The notes under the pieces: model-generated
Databases searched by the model: none
Told to the model about the DNA's origin: nothing
Seen by the model: the letters and a program-made list of their open reading frames with translations, nothing else
DNA from: Chloroflexota bacterium
Lineage (GTDB): Bacteria; Chloroflexota; Anaerolineae; Anaerolineales; UBA4823
Direction: 5' to 3'
Assembly: GCA_023395675.1 (NCBI GenBank)
Contig: JAEWYL010000257.1
Span: 1 to 5,543, forward strand
DNA length: 5,543 bases
Program-made: the position numbers and the translations under genes
Part shown: one piece after another, positions 1-5,480 of the stretch
Numbering within the stretch: position 1 is the first letter of the stretch
How the letters are laid out: every line of letters begins with the position of its first letter

Positions 1-169
1 AGATATCCGCCCAGCCCGCACCCAGCCGTGCCCGCACCGCCGCGCGTCACCTTCCGCTGCGAGAGGGGCACGGCGGTGCATGAGCAGATATCCGCCCAAC
101 CCGCACCCAGCCGTGCCCGCACCGCCGCGCGTCACCTTCCGCTGCGAGAGGGGCACGGCTGCAACCTGA

Positions 170-250
170 CAGGTGCTGGACCGCTGAATTTACCGCCGTG
201 CCCCTACAGGACGTTCGGCGAGTTTGTGAAAGCCGTGCGGCGCCCGGGGA
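170..250. repeat. 81-bp direct repeat, copy 1
   Basis: Bases 170-250 recur at 413-493 (offset 243) with only two differences, at 177/420 and 243/486. The copy includes one arm of the 19-bp inverted repeat (192-210) and the string tttgtgaaagcc (223-234). That string also appears a third time, at 726-737, just upstream of the UvrA-like gene promoter. Confidence 0.9.
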
Positions 251-298
251 TGACTGGTGGTTGTTTCGCCCATTCCGCGCCTGTAGGGGCACGGCGGT
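192..298. repeat. 19-bp perfect inverted repeat
   Basis: Arm 192-210 (accgccgtgcccctacagg) is the exact reverse complement of 280-298, with 69 bp between them. The left arm is repeated at 435-453, where no equally good right arm follows. The arms could be the ends of a small non-autonomous element or form a long-looped hairpin. No target-site duplication is evident on the flanks (t at 191, g at 299). Confidence 0.85.
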
Positions 299-412
299 GC
301 ATGAGCAGATATCCGCCCGACCCGCACCCAGCCGTGCCCGCACCGCCGAAGCGAGCGGGTTTCCCGGCCGCCCGTCACCTTCCGCTGCGAGAGGGGCGCG
401 GCTGCAATCTTT

Positions 413-493
413 CAGGTGCAGGACCGCTGAATTTACCGCCGTGCCCCTACAGGACGTTCGGCGAGTTTGTGAAAGCCGTGCGGCGTCCGGGGA
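413..493. repeat. 81-bp direct repeat, copy 2
   Basis: This is the second copy of the sequence at 170-250, with two mismatches. Similarity stops after 493, where the two flanks diverge: copy 1 continues into a stretch ending in the inverted arm at 280-298, while copy 2 runs into an A-tract and palindrome. The sharp edge suggests a repeat unit boundary. Confidence 0.9.
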
Positions 494-513
494 GCGCTCA
501 AAGGTTGAAAAAA

Positions 514-560
514 AAGGGGGTGATTTGTGTGCGGCTCTGTCACGCACAAATCACCCTCTT
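514..560 (-). terminator. Strong palindrome, terminator-like on the - strand
   Basis: Bases 514-529 pair with 545-560. The core gggtgatttgtg (518-529) with cacaaatcaccc (545-556) is perfect, extended outward by four pairs, one of them G-T. The loop is about 15 nt with some internal pairing. Eight A residues (508-515) sit on the left side, so a transcript moving leftward would have a stable hairpin running into U residues, the form of an intrinsic terminator. Read rightward it is followed only by ctcttcatt, a poor U-tract. I see no - strand gene to its right in the window, so it may instead be a dispersed palindromic element or act on antisense transcription. Confidence 0.6.
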
Positions 561-759
561 CATTAACAATACGTGCACCTAGAGCATCACAAAACAGCTC
601 GAGAAAGCGCGGTAACCAGGCGCCAGGCACTTTCACGGCAGCCAGTTACCGGAGCCGGGGAAGAACCCTTGCCGGCACAGGCTCTATGCGGGCAAAAAGT
701 GCCTGGCCCCTAAAAGCCTGGGGGCTTTGTGAAAGCCATGCCCCGCACATGGGATATAC
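561..759. other. Intergenic stretch with small inverted repeats, no gene
   Basis: I see no supported gene here. Two inverted repeats are visible. gccaggcacttt (622-633) pairs exactly with aaagtgcctggc (696-707), and the shorter cggtaac (610-616) pairs with gttaccg (645-651). The string tttgtgaaagcc at 726-737 is a remnant or copy of the repeat at 223-234 and 466-477. A GTG at 729 and an ATG at 738 are in frame with the downstream gene but lie upstream of its promoter, so I do not treat them as starts. Confidence 0.6.
622..707. repeat. 12-bp perfect inverted repeat
   Basis: Bases 622-633 and 696-707 are exact reverse complements, separated by 62 bp. The arm sequence gccaggcacttt has the look of a REP-like dispersed palindrome, but only this one pair is visible here. 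A rho-independent terminator is unlikely because the loop is long and no U-tract follows. Confidence 0.5.
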
Positions 760-788
760 TTGACTTTTTTGGGGAAATTACGCATAAT
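760..788 (+). promoter_or_regulatory. Sigma70-type promoter for the UvrA-like gene
   Basis: The -35 box TTGACT (760-765) and the -10 box CATAAT (783-788) are separated by exactly 17 bp, each one mismatch from consensus. Transcription would begin near 795, leaving a leader of about 35 nt before the ATG at 831. The surrounding decamer tacttgactt (757-766) recurs at the promoter near 5368. The box excludes the upstream in-frame GTG (729) and ATG (738) as starts of this transcript. Confidence 0.75.
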
Positions 789-830
789 AGAACAAACGTT
801 TCAGGAATTTCAGCCAGGCAGAGAAAAGTG

Positions 831-3158
831 ATGAAAAATAACCGTACAGAAACACGCACACCCACCCACCCCGCGGCGCAGGAAAATGCCGCTGGCTGGC
901 CGCGGCAGGGGAACGGCGCGTACCAGGAATTTATCGAGATCCGGAACGCGCGGGAGAATAACCTCAAATCCGTCTCGCTCAAGATCCCCAAGCGCCAGAT
1001 CACCATCTTCACCGGCGTCTCCGGCTCCGGCAAATCCTCGCTGGTGTACGATACCCTGGCGAATGAGGCGCAGCGCCTCCTGTTCGAGAACTTCAGCATG
1101 TTCATCCGCAGCTTTCTGCCGCGCTACCCCAAACCGGACGCCGACTCGATCGAGAACCTGAGCATGGCGGTGGTGGTGGACCAGAAGCACCTGGGCGGCG
1201 GCTCGCACTCCACCGTGGGCACCATCACCGACATCTCCCCGGTGCTGAGACTGCTCTTCTCGCGCCTGGGCCAGCCCCACGCCGGCTACGCGAACGCTTT
1301 TTCCTTCAACGACCCGCAGGGCATGTGCCCCGAATGCAGCGGGCGGGGGCGCAAGATCGGGGTGGACCCCGAGAGGCTGATTGACCGCAGCAAATCGCTG
1401 AACGAGGGCGCCATCATCGCCCCGGGCTTCTCCGGCTGGGAGACGGATATCTTCATCCATTCCGGGCTGTTCGACCCCGACAAGAAGCTGGGCGACTATA
1501 CCCCGGAGGAGATGGACCTGCTGCTCAACAGCGAGCCGCGCAAGTACCGCCTGCCGGTCGGCGACCGGGAGATGAACGCCACCTATATGGGGCTGCTGGT
1601 CAAGTTCAACCAGAAATTCGTCTCGCGCGACCTCGGCACCCTCTCCCCGCGCACCCGCAAGCAGGTGGAGCCCTACCTGACGCCCATGCCCTGCCCGCTG
1701 TGCAAGGGCGCCCGCCTCAACGCCGCCGCGCTGAACTGCCGCATCCAGAGGCGCAATATCGCCGAGCTCTCCGCCATGGAGGTGGGCGACCTGACCGGCT
1801 TTATCCGCGAGATCCAGGACCCCGAGGCGGCGCCGCTGGTGCGCACCCTGCTCCAGCGGCTGCAGCACCTGGTGGACATCGGTCTGGAATACCTGAGCCT
1901 GGACCGGGAGACCGACACCCTTTCGGGCGGGGAGTCGCAGCGGGTGAAGATGGTCAAGCACCTGAACGGCAGCCTGGTGGACGTGACTTATATCTTCGAC
2001 GAGCCGAGCGTCGGGCTGCACCCGCGGGACATCCACCGCATGAACGACCTGCTCGAGAAGCTGCGCAACAAAGGGAACACGGTCATCGTGGTCGAACACG
2101 ACCCGGAGGTGATGAAAGCGGCGGATTACGTGGTGGACATGGGCCCCAAAGCGGGCACCCAGGGGGGCGAGGTGGTCTACTCGGGCAGCTACGAGGGGCT
2201 GCTGGCCTCCGGCACCCTGACCGGGCGCTTCCTGAACCGCTCCCGCAGCATCAAGGAGCAGTTCCGCCGCCCTACCGGCTCCCTGCCCGTCCGCAGCGCG
2301 CGGGCCAATAATCTCAAGGACGTCAGCGTGGACATCCCCACCGGCGTGCTGACCGTGGTCACCGGGGTGGCCGGCTCGGGGAAAAGCTCGCTCATCCACC
2401 AGACCCTGCTGAAGCAGCATCCGGAGGCGGTGGTGGTGGACCAGTCTCCGGTCGGGGCCTCCCGGCGCTCGAACCCCGCCACCTACACCGGCCTCCTCGA
2501 CCCGGTGCGCAAGGCCTTTGCCGCGGCCAACGGGGTGGACGCGGGCCTGTTCAGCTTCAACTCGAAAGGGGCCTGCGAGAACTGCCAGGGCCTGGGCGTG
2601 ACCTACACCGACCTGGCTTTCCTGGAGGGGGTCAAACTGCCCTGCGAGGTCTGCGGCGGGCGGCGCTTCCGGGAAGAGGTGCTGGCGTACACCCTGAACG
2701 GGAAATCGATCGCCGATATCCTCGACCTGACCGTGAGCCAGGCGCTGGACTTCTTCGAGCTTAAGGAGGTGCTGGCGAAGCTCCAGGCGCTCTGCGACGT
2801 GGGCCTGGACTACCTGACCCTCGGGCAGCCCCTGAGCACCCTTTCGGGCGGCGAGTGCCAGCGCATCAAACTCGCCAGCGAGCTGCACAAGCAGGGCAGC
2901 GTGTATATCCTGGACGAGCCCACCACCGGGCTGCATATGTCGGATATCGGGAAGCTGCTGGAGATCATGAACCGGCTGGTGGACGGGGGCAACACGGTGA
3001 TCGTGATCGAGCACAACCTGGACGTGATCCGCAGCGCGGATTGGATCATTGACATGGGTCCCGAGGGGGGCAGCCGGGGAGGCCGGGTGGTGTTCGAAGG
3101 CACCCCGCGCGCCCTGCTGGCGGCCTCTCATTCCATCACCAGCCGCTATCTGCAGTAA
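831..3158 (+). CDS. UvrA paralogue lacking the UvrB-binding domain (UvrA2/DrrC-like ABC ATPase)
   Basis: This is a 775-residue cytoplasmic protein of the UvrA family, with two ABC-type ATPase halves that bind DNA in excision repair or drug resistance. The first half has Walker A GVSGSGKSS (62-70), signature LSGGESQR (364-371), Walker B YIFDEP (387-392) and a switch His in VVEHD (420-424). The second half has Walker A GVAGSGKSS (512-520), LSGGECQR (671-678), YILDEP (692-697) and IEHN (726-729). Zinc cysteine pairs are C166/C169 with C288/C291, and C582/C585 with C605/C608. Canonical UvrA has about 940 residues. Here LLFSRLGQPHAGY runs almost directly into FSFNDPQGMCPEC, so the UvrB-binding domain and the zinc pair next to it are absent. 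That matches UvrA2 and the daunorubicin-resistance protein DrrC. The ATG at 831 is chosen because the promoter at 760-788 lies downstream of earlier in-frame starts. The ribosome binding site is weak (gagaaaag, 821-828). Residues 1-32 are a low-complexity extension. The physiological substrate is unknown. Confidence 0.93.
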   Translation: MKNNRTETRTPTHPAAQENAAGWPRQGNGAYQEFIEIRNARENNLKSVSLKIPKRQITIFTGVSGSGKSSLVYDTLANEAQRLLFENFSMFIRSFLPRYPKPDADSIENLSMAVVVDQKHLGGGSHSTVGTITDISPVLRLLFSRLGQPHAGYANAFSFNDPQGMCPECSGRGRKIGVDPERLIDRSKSLNEGAIIAPGFSGWETDIFIHSGLFDPDKKLGDYTPEEMDLLLNSEPRKYRLPVGDREMNATYMGLLVKFNQKFVSRDLGTLSPRTRKQVEPYLTPMPCPLCKGARLNAAALNCRIQRRNIAELSAMEVGDLTGFIREIQDPEAAPLVRTLLQRLQHLVDIGLEYLSLDRETDTLSGGESQRVKMVKHLNGSLVDVTYIFDEPSVGLHPRDIHRMNDLLEKLRNKGNTVIVVEHDPEVMKAADYVVDMGPKAGTQGGEVVYSGSYEGLLASGTLTGRFLNRSRSIKEQFRRPTGSLPVRSARANNLKDVSVDIPTGVLTVVTGVAGSGKSSLIHQTLLKQHPEAVVVDQSPVGASRRSNPATYTGLLDPVRKAFAAANGVDAGLFSFNSKGACENCQGLGVTYTDLAFLEGVKLPCEVCGGRRFREEVLAYTLNGKSIADILDLTVSQALDFFELKEVLAKLQALCDVGLDYLTLGQPLSTLSGGECQRIKLASELHKQGSVYILDEPTTGLHMSDIGKLLEIMNRLVDGGNTVIVIEHNLDVIRSADWIIDMGPEGGSRGGRVVFEGTPRALLAASHSITSRYLQ

Positions 3159-3206
3159 AGACCCGTCTTTATAGAGACTCCCCCAACCAGCCAGGGTAAA
3201 TCTATC

Positions 3207-3257
3207 GGTGACAACCGGCGGGGGCAGAGGTTCGCTCTGCCTCCGCCGGTTGTCATC
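3207..3257 (+). terminator. Long hairpin downstream of the UvrA-like gene
   Basis: Bases 3210-3229 pair with 3235-3254 over 20 bp with one G-T wobble and a five-base loop (gttcg). The stem extends three more pairs outward to 3207/3257. It starts 49 bp after the stop codon. The stem is GC-rich and very stable, but no T-run follows on either strand. It could end transcription of the UvrA-like gene imperfectly, protect the 3' end, or be a dispersed palindrome. Confidence 0.55.
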
Positions 3258-3291
3258 ATCTCCCTCCATGGGGACTTTTCGGATAGCCCCT

Positions 3292-3319
3292 CTGCCTGGT
3301 GAGAAAAGCATCCAGGCAG
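3292..3319 (+). other. Hairpin in the leader region of the lipoprotein gene
   Basis: ctgcctgg (3292-3299) pairs perfectly with ccaggcag (3312-3319), with a 12-nt loop. Its right arm overlaps the outer pairs of the next hairpin (3318-3357), so the two structures compete at their edge. No known riboswitch class is recognisable to me. Confidence 0.35.
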
Positions 3320-3357
3320 GAGACCCGGGTTAAGCTGGAACCAAACCCGGGGCTCCT
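3318..3357 (+). terminator. Possible intrinsic terminator or leader hairpin
   Basis: cccgggtt (3324-3331) pairs perfectly with aacccggg (3344-3351). Beyond one A-G mismatch (3323/3352), five further pairs (3318-3322 with 3353-3357) extend the stem. The loop is 12 nt. A short T-run (3361-3364) follows a few bases later, so it could terminate readthrough from the left. The lipoprotein start is 60 bp downstream. If the lipoprotein promoter lies upstream of it, the hairpin would be in the mRNA leader. I see no convincing promoter between 3358 and 3405. Confidence 0.4.
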
Positions 3358-3405
3358 ACGTTTTATACGGCAGTATCCATACACATATCGGGTTTTGAGT
3401 CAATC

Positions 3406-3411
3406 AGGAGG
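3406..3411 (+). promoter_or_regulatory. Ribosome binding site of the lipoprotein gene
   Basis: A full AGGAGG sits 6 nt before the ATG at 3418. It fixes the start unambiguously and suggests efficient translation, in contrast to the weak site before the UvrA-like gene. Confidence 0.9.
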
Positions 3412-3417
3412 ACAACC

Positions 3418-5337
3418 ATGCGACTCAAGCGTCCGTTCCATTTGAAATGGCTCCCGGCTCTGGTCCTGGCGGCGGTTCTGATCGCAGCCTGCGCCGGCGC
3501 GCCTGCGGTCGAACCGGGCGGGGGGCTGCAGGCCAGCCCCACCGCCGGGGAGCCGGAGGCGGCCCCCACCCCCACCCCGACCCGGCCTACGGCCGAGGAC
3601 ACCCTGACCGCCCCGGCCCTGCAGCCCATCGAAGTGACCCATGCAGGGGTCGAGACCGGCACCGGCTCGCCCATCCCGGTGGAAGTGGCGGTCAGCGGGC
3701 AGTGGCCCCAGCTCTGCTCCCAACTGGCGCAGATCGAACAGCGCATCCAGGGCAGCCGCATCGAGATCTCGCTGCTGGCGTCCCCCGCCGAGCCCGACTG
3801 CCCGCCGGACTTCGTGGGTCTCTCTTTCGGCATGGAAATCCCGCTCAACATGGTGGAGATGCCGGAAGGGACCTACACTGTGGCGGTGAACGGGTTCGAG
3901 ACCACCTTCGACTGGGCGGCGGCGGGCGAGGTGCAGGCGGAGGCGGCCCCCGAGGGCGAGCCGCTCCCGGTGCCCGTCGAAGCGCTGGCGGTCGAGATCG
4001 GGGTGGGCTCCCCCATCCCGGTGCGGGCGCTCGCCAGCGGCACCTGGCCCGGCCTGTGCGCTCAACTGGCGCGCATCGAGCAGCGCATGCAGGGCAGCCG
4101 CTTCGAGTTCACCCTGCTGGCGGCGCCCGGCGATCCCAACTGCCCGCCCGACCAGCTCGGGCTGCCCTTTCACATCGCCCTGCCGCTGAACATGGTGGAG
4201 CTGGAGTTCGGCGAGTACACCGCCGTCGTGAACGGGGTGGAAACCCGCTTCACCTGGGAGGCCCAACCCGGGCTCTGGGGGGACGGGACGGAGACCACCG
4301 CCGAGCCGGGCGCCGGGGAGACGCCCGGCGGCGAGGCCGGCGCGGCGGTGCCTTTCGTCTGGCGCGACGGCAACCTGTGGCTGCTGGAGGGGGCGGGCGG
4401 CCAGCCGCGCCAGCTCACCGGCGACGCGGTCAGCTTTGGCCGCGGCGCCGAGAACCCGCAGGAGATCCTCGAATACGCCTCCCCGGCGCTGTCCTCCGAC
4501 GGCAGGCTGCTCGCCTACCAGCGCACGACCGGCAGGGTCACCCCGGAGCGGCTGGTGTCCGAGACCGGCCTGTGGGTGATGGACCTGGCGAGCGGTGAGA
4601 GCCGCCAGGTCTTGGCCGAGGACCCGGCAGGGTTCGCCTGGAGGCCGGGGACCCACACCCTGGCGTATGGGCGGATAGCGGACATGGCCTACTTTGCCTC
4701 CCGCGGGCAGACCGAACCTTCGCTGGCGCAGGGGATCTGGGCCCTGGACGCGGACCAGCCCTCCCCCGAGCCGTTCGAGCTGGCGCCGCCGGAGCGCGGC
4801 TACCACCTGGTCAGCCCGGTCTGGTCGCCCGACGGGCGTTTCCTGGCCTTCGACGAGCTGCTTTACATGGAAGGGCGCGGCCCGTTCGCCTACTTTGACG
4901 TCGAAAACGGGGAGTACAGCGCCTGGGAGGACGCCATCGGCGGCTTCTCCTTTTCTCCCGACGGGGAGAGGCTGGCCTACGACCGCCTCACCTACGCCCC
5001 CTCGGGCGAGGAGCGCATTTACCTCCGGGAGCGGCTGGGCGGCGAGGAGCGGCAGCTCTCCCCCCAGGCTGCGGAAGGCTACGCCTTCTCGCCGGTCTTC
5101 TCCCCGCAGGGCGACCGCCTGGCATACCTGGCAGTCCCGGGCGGGCAGGAAAGCCAGCGCTATACCCTGACCGTGCTGGACCTGGCCGGGGGCGAGCCGC
5201 GGGCGCTGGGCGAGTTCGAATCCGTGCTGAACCTGACCTGGACCCCCGCCGGCCTGGCATTCACCGCCGGCCCTTACCTGGAGGAGACCTTTTTCCTGGT
5301 CAGCCCGGAGGACGGGGCGGTGCTGGTGGAGTATTGA
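3418..5337 (+). CDS. Secreted lipoprotein with duplicated two-cysteine domain and TolB-like beta-propeller
   Basis: This 639-residue protein begins with a lipoprotein signal peptide: basic n-region MRLKRPFHLK, hydrophobic core 11-24 and lipobox IAAC with the lipidated Cys at 25. It should be anchored to the outer face of the cytoplasmic membrane. A Pro/Thr/Ala-rich linker (26-68) follows. Then come two copies of one domain (82-166 and 196-280), with 52 of 85 aligned residues identical and a short acidic Ala/Pro linker between. Each copy has two cysteines 28 apart (C100/C128, C214/C242), and these with C25 are the only cysteines, which suggests one disulfide per domain. Residues 281-310 are a second Gly/Glu-rich linker. 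The C-terminal part (311-639) has six propeller motifs of the PD40/TolB type, near 355-369, 406-419, 466-480, 509-523, 558-572 and 606-618, for example SPVWSPDGRFLAFDE. Such propellers usually bind proteins or ligands. No catalytic residues are apparent, so a binding or sensing role is inferred only. The exact partner is unknown. Confidence 0.9.
   Translation: MRLKRPFHLKWLPALVLAAVLIAACAGAPAVEPGGGLQASPTAGEPEAAPTPTPTRPTAEDTLTAPALQPIEVTHAGVETGTGSPIPVEVAVSGQWPQLCSQLAQIEQRIQGSRIEISLLASPAEPDCPPDFVGLSFGMEIPLNMVEMPEGTYTVAVNGFETTFDWAAAGEVQAEAAPEGEPLPVPVEALAVEIGVGSPIPVRALASGTWPGLCAQLARIEQRMQGSRFEFTLLAAPGDPNCPPDQLGLPFHIALPLNMVELEFGEYTAVVNGVETRFTWEAQPGLWGDGTETTAEPGAGETPGGEAGAAVPFVWRDGNLWLLEGAGGQPRQLTGDAVSFGRGAENPQEILEYASPALSSDGRLLAYQRTTGRVTPERLVSETGLWVMDLASGESRQVLAEDPAGFAWRPGTHTLAYGRIADMAYFASRGQTEPSLAQGIWALDADQPSPEPFELAPPERGYHLVSPVWSPDGRFLAFDELLYMEGRGPFAYFDVENGEYSAWEDAIGGFSFSPDGERLAYDRLTYAPSGEERIYLRERLGGEERQLSPQAAEGYAFSPVFSPQGDRLAYLAVPGGQESQRYTLTVLDLAGGEPRALGEFESVLNLTWTPAGLAFTAGPYLEETFFLVSPEDGAVLVEY
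3661..3915 (+). repeat. Duplicated domain, copy A (coding)
   Basis: This encodes residues 82-166 of the lipoprotein. It aligns without gaps to residues 196-280 (offset 342 bp). Shared blocks include GSPIPV, IEQR, QGSR, NCPP/DCPP and PLNMVE, and both end in a short beta-type stretch around VNG.ET.F.W. The domain is probably an all-beta sandwich. I recall similar segments in other Chloroflexota lipoproteins but cannot name a family. Confidence 0.9.
4003..4257 (+). repeat. Duplicated domain, copy B (coding)
   Basis: This encodes residues 196-280, the partner of copy A. Differences between the copies cluster in the strand following the first GSPIPV block and in the segment just after PLNMVE (MPEGT versus LEFGE). 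That could reflect different binding surfaces on one fold. Confidence 0.9.
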
Positions 5338-5361
5338 GTTGTTATTTTTTTGCCATATAAT
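5334..5361 (+). promoter_or_regulatory. Candidate promoter P1 for a gene beyond the window
   Basis: TTGAGT (5334-5339) overlaps the lipoprotein stop codon and is followed after 16 bp by a perfect TATAAT (5356-5361). The spacer contains a seven-T run (5345-5351). It may be an alternative to the better-placed promoter just downstream. Confidence 0.5.
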
Positions 5362-5367
5362 TTCTAC

Positions 5368-5396
5368 TTGACTTGTCCGATTTCGTTCTATATACT
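5368..5396 (+). promoter_or_regulatory. Sigma70-type promoter P2
   Basis: TTGACT (5368-5373) and TATACT (5391-5396) are separated by exactly 17 bp, each one base from consensus. Transcription would start near 5403. The decamer tacttgactt (5365-5374) is identical to that at the UvrA-like gene promoter (757-766). It shows that a rightward transcription unit begins here, separate from the lipoprotein gene. Confidence 0.75.
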
Positions 5397-5404
5397 GGAC
5401 TAAA

Positions 5405-5480
5405 CAGGCGGACGAGCCCACGGATACAAACCCCGAGCGGCCAGACCTCCCGCTCGACGGTCGTATGATTAATCCGCCTG
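5405..5480 (+). other. Potentially structured 5' leader
   Basis: Downstream of P2, caggcgga (5405-5412) can pair with tccgcctg (5473-5480). This encloses a second perfect hairpin, cgagcgg (5434-5440) with ccgctcg (5450-5456) and a 9-nt loop. The fold is GC-rich and lies at the very 5' end of the predicted transcript. No known riboswitch is recognised. The same stretch is also an open frame lacking a start codon, so the structure could be incidental. Confidence 0.3.

Larger units (their letters stand above)
1..493. repeat. Mosaic intergenic repeat array
   Basis: This stretch is made of three related units beginning at 1, 86 and 307, each opening with agatatccgccc. Bases 1-74 match 86-159 with one mismatch (14/99). 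Bases 65-127 match 286-348 with one mismatch (98/319). The third unit carries a 22-bp insertion (349-370). The motif gccgtgccc occurs at 25, 110, 195, 331 and 438. Its reverse complement gggcacggc occurs at 66, 151 and 287, with a one-base variant at 394. The two orientations alternate without exception, with start-to-start steps of mostly 41 and 44 bp. Several reading frames stay open across it, but their products simply repeat the DNA repeat and no start has a plausible ribosome binding site. I regard it as non-coding. It is not a CRISPR array, because the stretches between motifs are themselves repeated. It resembles the dispersed GC-rich intergenic repeats of Chloroflexota and similar genomes, from memory only. 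Confidence 0.85.

Noticed and set aside
1..493. CRISPR array
   Set aside because: Motif units alternate in orientation and the intervening sequences are themselves repeated, unlike unique spacers between identical direct repeats. No cas gene is present.
28..582. Open frames of 60-184 codons on both strands across the repeat region
   Set aside because: Their products are translations of the DNA repeats in several frames, they lack ribosome binding sites, and no known domain is visible.
433..636. 67-codon - strand open frame beginning in the intergenic region
   Set aside because: It runs through the palindrome and into the 81-bp repeat, has no ribosome binding site that I can see, and its end is translated repeat DNA.
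810..3311. 833-codon - strand open frame opposite the UvrA-like gene
   Set aside because: It mirrors a strongly conserved UvrA-family gene in GC-rich DNA. Its product is low-complexity (Gly, Ala, Val, His, Gln) without motifs, a typical antisense artefact of high third-position GC.
3160..3417. Known riboswitch in the lipoprotein leader
   Set aside because: Hairpins are present, but I recognise no conserved core of a known riboswitch class, so I record only the structures.
3447..4598. 383-codon + strand frame overlapping the lipoprotein gene
   Set aside because: It is an out-of-frame shadow rich in Arg, Gly and Ala with no recognisable domain; the lipoprotein frame explains the region.
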